32,854 nt of DNA from contig JAULBX010027927.1 of NCBI GenBank assembly GCA_032358255.1, positions 1-32,854 on the forward strand, in the 5' to 3' direction. The translations under genes were made by a program, and so were the position numbers. Below, in pieces: positions 32,201 to 32,854 of the stretch; position 1 is the stretch's first letter; every line of letters begins with the position of its first letter. The stretch is from Heterotrichella gracilis (Eukaryota; Sar; Xanthophyceae; Tribonematales; Xanthonemataceae). The notes under the pieces were generated by a model. That model searched no databases, was not told the origin of the DNA, and was given only the letters and a program-made list of their open reading frames with translations.

Positions 32201-32841
32201 TGCTGTTCAATGCAAGGGCGCTGCTGCTGAGGCTGCATAGGCTGAGCCTGCTGAGCCCTGTGGCTGCGGGGAATGCCTCGGTGTACCAGTCGCTGAATGG
32301 GTTGATGCAGGTGGGGAGTCGTAGGGTTTGCAAATGGAAATCCGTGAATGAATGGTTTCTGGCGTATCTCCGACCAAACCCCAAACCCTTAACCCTAGGT
32401 TCCAAGCAATCAAGCCTCCCAACCCCCTGCAGGACCTGGCAAAGGGCCGCCACATGGGCGCCGCCATCTCCGACCTAATCCTACACCCTAACCACCAAAC
32501 TCCAAACCCTAAACCCTACGCCCCCCACATGCAGGATCGGGCGAACGGCCGCCACATGGGCGCCGCCATCTCCAATTTAACCTCCAAACCCTAAACCCTC
32601 AACTCCAACCCTAAAGCCTCCCTGCCCCCCGCAGGACCTGGCGAAGGGCCGCCACATGGGCGCCGCCATCTCCGACCTCGCCATGAAGAACATGCTGACA
32701 CTGCTGCTGTGGCGCCTGCACGCGGTGGCCCCACCGGGGGGGGGTGAGGAGGGGGGCGAAGGGGGGCTGTCGTCGCCAGGTGGCAGCAGGGCGGTGGATG
32801 ACCTGGCGCGCAAGCGGGATGCATTTGTGGTGCAGCTGGAG
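26253..32841 (+). CDS. SCC3: Cohesin subunit SCC3/STAG (stromalin), 3' end beyond the window
   Basis: Sixteen phase-consistent exons: 26253-26326, 26406-26466, 26551-26614, 26725-26837, 27075-27167, 27662-27828, 28091-28238, 28573-28815, 29206-29361, 29873-30037, 30239-30438, 30668-30836, 31112-31231, 31502-31693, 32056-32310, 32635-32841. They give 809 residues; the family runs about 1100-1250, so the C-terminus is missing. The N-terminal tail is acidic then basic (ending near GRKRKAPAPG). The STAG domain includes VRHFRLVATLTAVRLVSAL and RDTAQRQLAAEQKKKGKQ. The stromalin conservative domain spans about residues 265-345 (RFRDVDTDIRAACIQGIGQW, DQYLKYIAWALSDK, QDAVVRRN), followed by HEAT-like helices. 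Role by family: binds the kleisin RAD21 and DNA, stabilising cohesin on sister chromatids. Exon 9 may start at 29206 or, one CAG later, at 29209. Splice junctions of exons 6, 8, 10, 13, 15 and 16 are partly duplicated in neighbouring introns. Confidence 0.93.
27184..27298. repeat. Poly-T/poly-A low-complexity block flanked by a 14-bp direct repeat
   Basis: ACATAGGTTTTAAT occurs at 27184-27197 and again at 27285-27298. Between them lie long T runs, an A-rich patch (about 27227-27244) and a run of more than 20 T, giving foldback potential. It lies in SCC3 intron 5 (27168-27661). A target-site duplication around a poly(A)-tailed insertion, or a roughly 101-bp tandem duplication, would both fit. 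Confidence 0.65.
27318..27403 (+). other. tRNA-like relic in SCC3 intron 5
   Basis: It contains a box-A-like region (CTAGTCAATGGTAAAGC), a box-B-like region (GGCTTCAAATCC) at the expected spacing, a possible 5-bp anticodon stem and a TTTTT run just downstream. The acceptor, D and T stems do not pair well, so it is not called as a functional tRNA. It could be a SINE or pseudo-tRNA remnant. Confidence 0.25.
27861..27956 (+). repeat. Tandem copy of SCC3 exon 6 end plus start of intron 6
   Basis: GAGGTGCTGTTTGGCGAGTA matches exon 6 GAGGTGTTGTTTGATGAGTA at a 98-bp offset. The match continues through GACAAGGTGTCGCACCTG, a 6-nt deletion, AACCTGTG, and into intron sequence ending CCCTAGGG in both copies. 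The copy keeps a donor-like AACCT|GTGCGT. Confidence 0.88.
28239..28572 (+). other. SCC3 intron 7
   Basis: A 334-bp intron, G-rich in its first third (a run of 10 G at about 28250-28259) and C/A-rich before its acceptor CACCCCGCAG. It contains a CATGCATG word at about 28326. I saw no duplicated exon end in it. Confidence 0.6.
28938..29155 (+). repeat. 224-bp tandem duplication of SCC3 exon 8 end plus intron 8 start, with decoy exon
   Basis: The copy starts near GACCGCATGCATCC and repeats the last 90-odd bp of exon 8, then intron sequence that again ends near GTCTGACCGCA, so a whole 224-bp unit is repeated. The copy encodes GIGQWLYASPQLFLQDQYLK against GIGQWLYACPQLFLHDQYLK in the true exon. 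CCAAGG has become CCAG|GG, creating an acceptor at 28951-28952, and GATAAAG|GTCGGT gives a donor, framing an 88-nt pseudo-exon (28953-29040). Because 88 is not a multiple of three, its inclusion shifts frame and reaches TGA within exon 9. Confidence 0.9.
29735..29790 (+). repeat. Partial copy of the SCC3 exon 10 start inside intron 9
   Basis: ATCCAGCTGCTGATCCT at 29739, continuing to GAGGTGCCCCGC, matches the start of exon 10 (ATCCAGCTGCTGACCCT at 29873, continuing to GAGGTGCCCAGC). The offset is 134 bp. The copy is preceded by CAGAA rather than a clean acceptor. Confidence 0.8.
30038..30072 (+). repeat. Telomere-like AGGGTTT words in SCC3 intron 10
   Basis: The stretch contains AGGGTTAG, TTAGGGTTTAGGGTTTA and, 70-110 bp further on, AGGGTTTTG and AGGGTTAAGGG. 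These match the plant-type telomere unit TTTAGGG, degenerate but in phase for two to three units. Confidence 0.8.
30066..30200 (+). repeat. Two further tandem copies of SCC3 exon 10 end in intron 10
   Basis: The exon 10 end (CTGGTGGCGCAGCTGCTGCC to GAGGTGGAGGTGCAG|GTGGG) recurs at 30081-30137 (94-bp offset) with its donor intact. It recurs more faintly at 30178-30200 (97 bp further on). AGGGTT words lie between the copies. The first copy is bounded by TTTACAG|G and GTGCAG|GTGGGT, a possible 59-nt pseudo-exon (30074-30132). Confidence 0.85.
31295..31325 (+). repeat. Tandem copy of SCC3 exon 13 end and donor in intron 13
   Basis: GACATGCGGGGTGAGGCTGT at 31300 matches the exon 13 end GACGTGCGG|GTGAGGCTGC (GAC at 31223), with one extra G, at an offset of 77 bp. 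It keeps GGTGAGG, a usable donor. AGGGTT words precede it. Confidence 0.7.
31931..31985 (+). repeat. Upstream copy of the SCC3 exon 15 acceptor and exon start
   Basis: TTGTATTTCCCAG|GACCACG (31947 would be the exon start) precedes the true TTGTATTTTCCAG|GACCACG (32056) by 109 bp. The copies agree through GCCTGGATGACCTGGC (about 40 nt of exon), after which the first runs into AT-rich intron without a donor. I chose 32056 because only that copy continues as open coding sequence. Confidence 0.9.
32368..32622 (+). repeat. Interstitial telomere-like AAACCCTA tracts in SCC3 intron 15
   Basis: AAACCCTTAACCCTAGG (about 32384), CCAAACCCTAAACCCTACG (about 32503) and CCAAACCCTAAACCCTCAAC (about 32585) lie between the decoy exon copies. 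All are variants of CCCTAAA, the complement of the plant/green-algal telomere unit. Confidence 0.85.
32425..32634 (+). repeat. Two decoy copies of the SCC3 exon 16 acceptor and exon start
   Basis: Exon-like starts at 32433, 32535 and 32635 are spaced 102 and 100 bp. Each is preceded by TGCAG or CGCAG and followed by GGCCGCCACATGGGCGCCGC and CATCTCC. The first two stop after about 45 nt and pass into AAACCCTAAACCCT-type sequence. Only the third continues as coding sequence (SDLAMKNMLTLLLWRLHAV). Repeat unit: acceptor, 45-50 bp of exon, then telomere-like filler. Confidence 0.92.
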
Positions 32842-32854
32842 GTGGGTGGGGGGG

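Overview
The window is nuclear DNA of a green alga, most likely a chlorophyte (species not identifiable from sequence alone). The evidence is intron-dense genes with canonical AG|GT donors and C/T-rich tails ending in CAG, GC-rich third codon positions, G-rich introns on the coding strand, plant-type telomere-like words (AAACCCTA) in introns, and a full-length MOR1/XMAP215-type microtubule protein next to a plant/animal-type cohesin SCC3. There are no operons, ribosome binding sites, CRISPR arrays or intact mobile elements. All gene models were assembled by hand from splice signals, codon phase and family resemblance.

Layout. (1) 281-2555 minus: radical-SAM heme chaperone HemW-like gene, four exons plus an unresolved 5' end. 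(2) 3504-6306 plus: glutaredoxin/GST-like prostaglandin E synthase 2 homologue, six exons with a mitochondrial-type N-terminus, head-to-head with HemW. (3) 6307-9211: mostly non-genic, with two diverged copies of a coding-like repeat, an E2F-like motif pair and a possible pseudogene. (4) 9212-20603 plus: a 26-exon, about 2018-residue TOG-domain protein (MOR1/XMAP215/Dis1). (5) 21348-22733 minus: an intronless F-box-like leucine-rich-repeat protein, tail-to-tail with gene 4. (6) 23661-25275 plus: a tentative small membrane protein with a coiled-coil segment. (7) 26253-32841 plus: the first about 809 residues of cohesin subunit SCC3/STAG over 16 exons, running off the right edge.

Functional links. 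HemW inserts or traffics heme, and mammalian PTGES2 is reported to bind heme, so the divergent pair may share a heme-related, mitochondrial context (inference). The TOG protein drives spindle and cortical microtubule growth and SCC3 holds sister chromatids together. Both act in mitosis, but nothing in the sequence shows co-regulation.

The most unusual structure is a recurring pattern of short tandem duplications across exon-intron boundaries. In the SCC3, PTGES2-like and probably HemW genes, 30-220 bp copies of an exon end with its splice site lie inside the adjacent intron. They are most often offset by 94-109 bp and often sit beside telomere-like AAACCCT words. They make decoy splice sites and at least one frame-shifting pseudo-exon. 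The 26-exon TOG gene shows none by eye.
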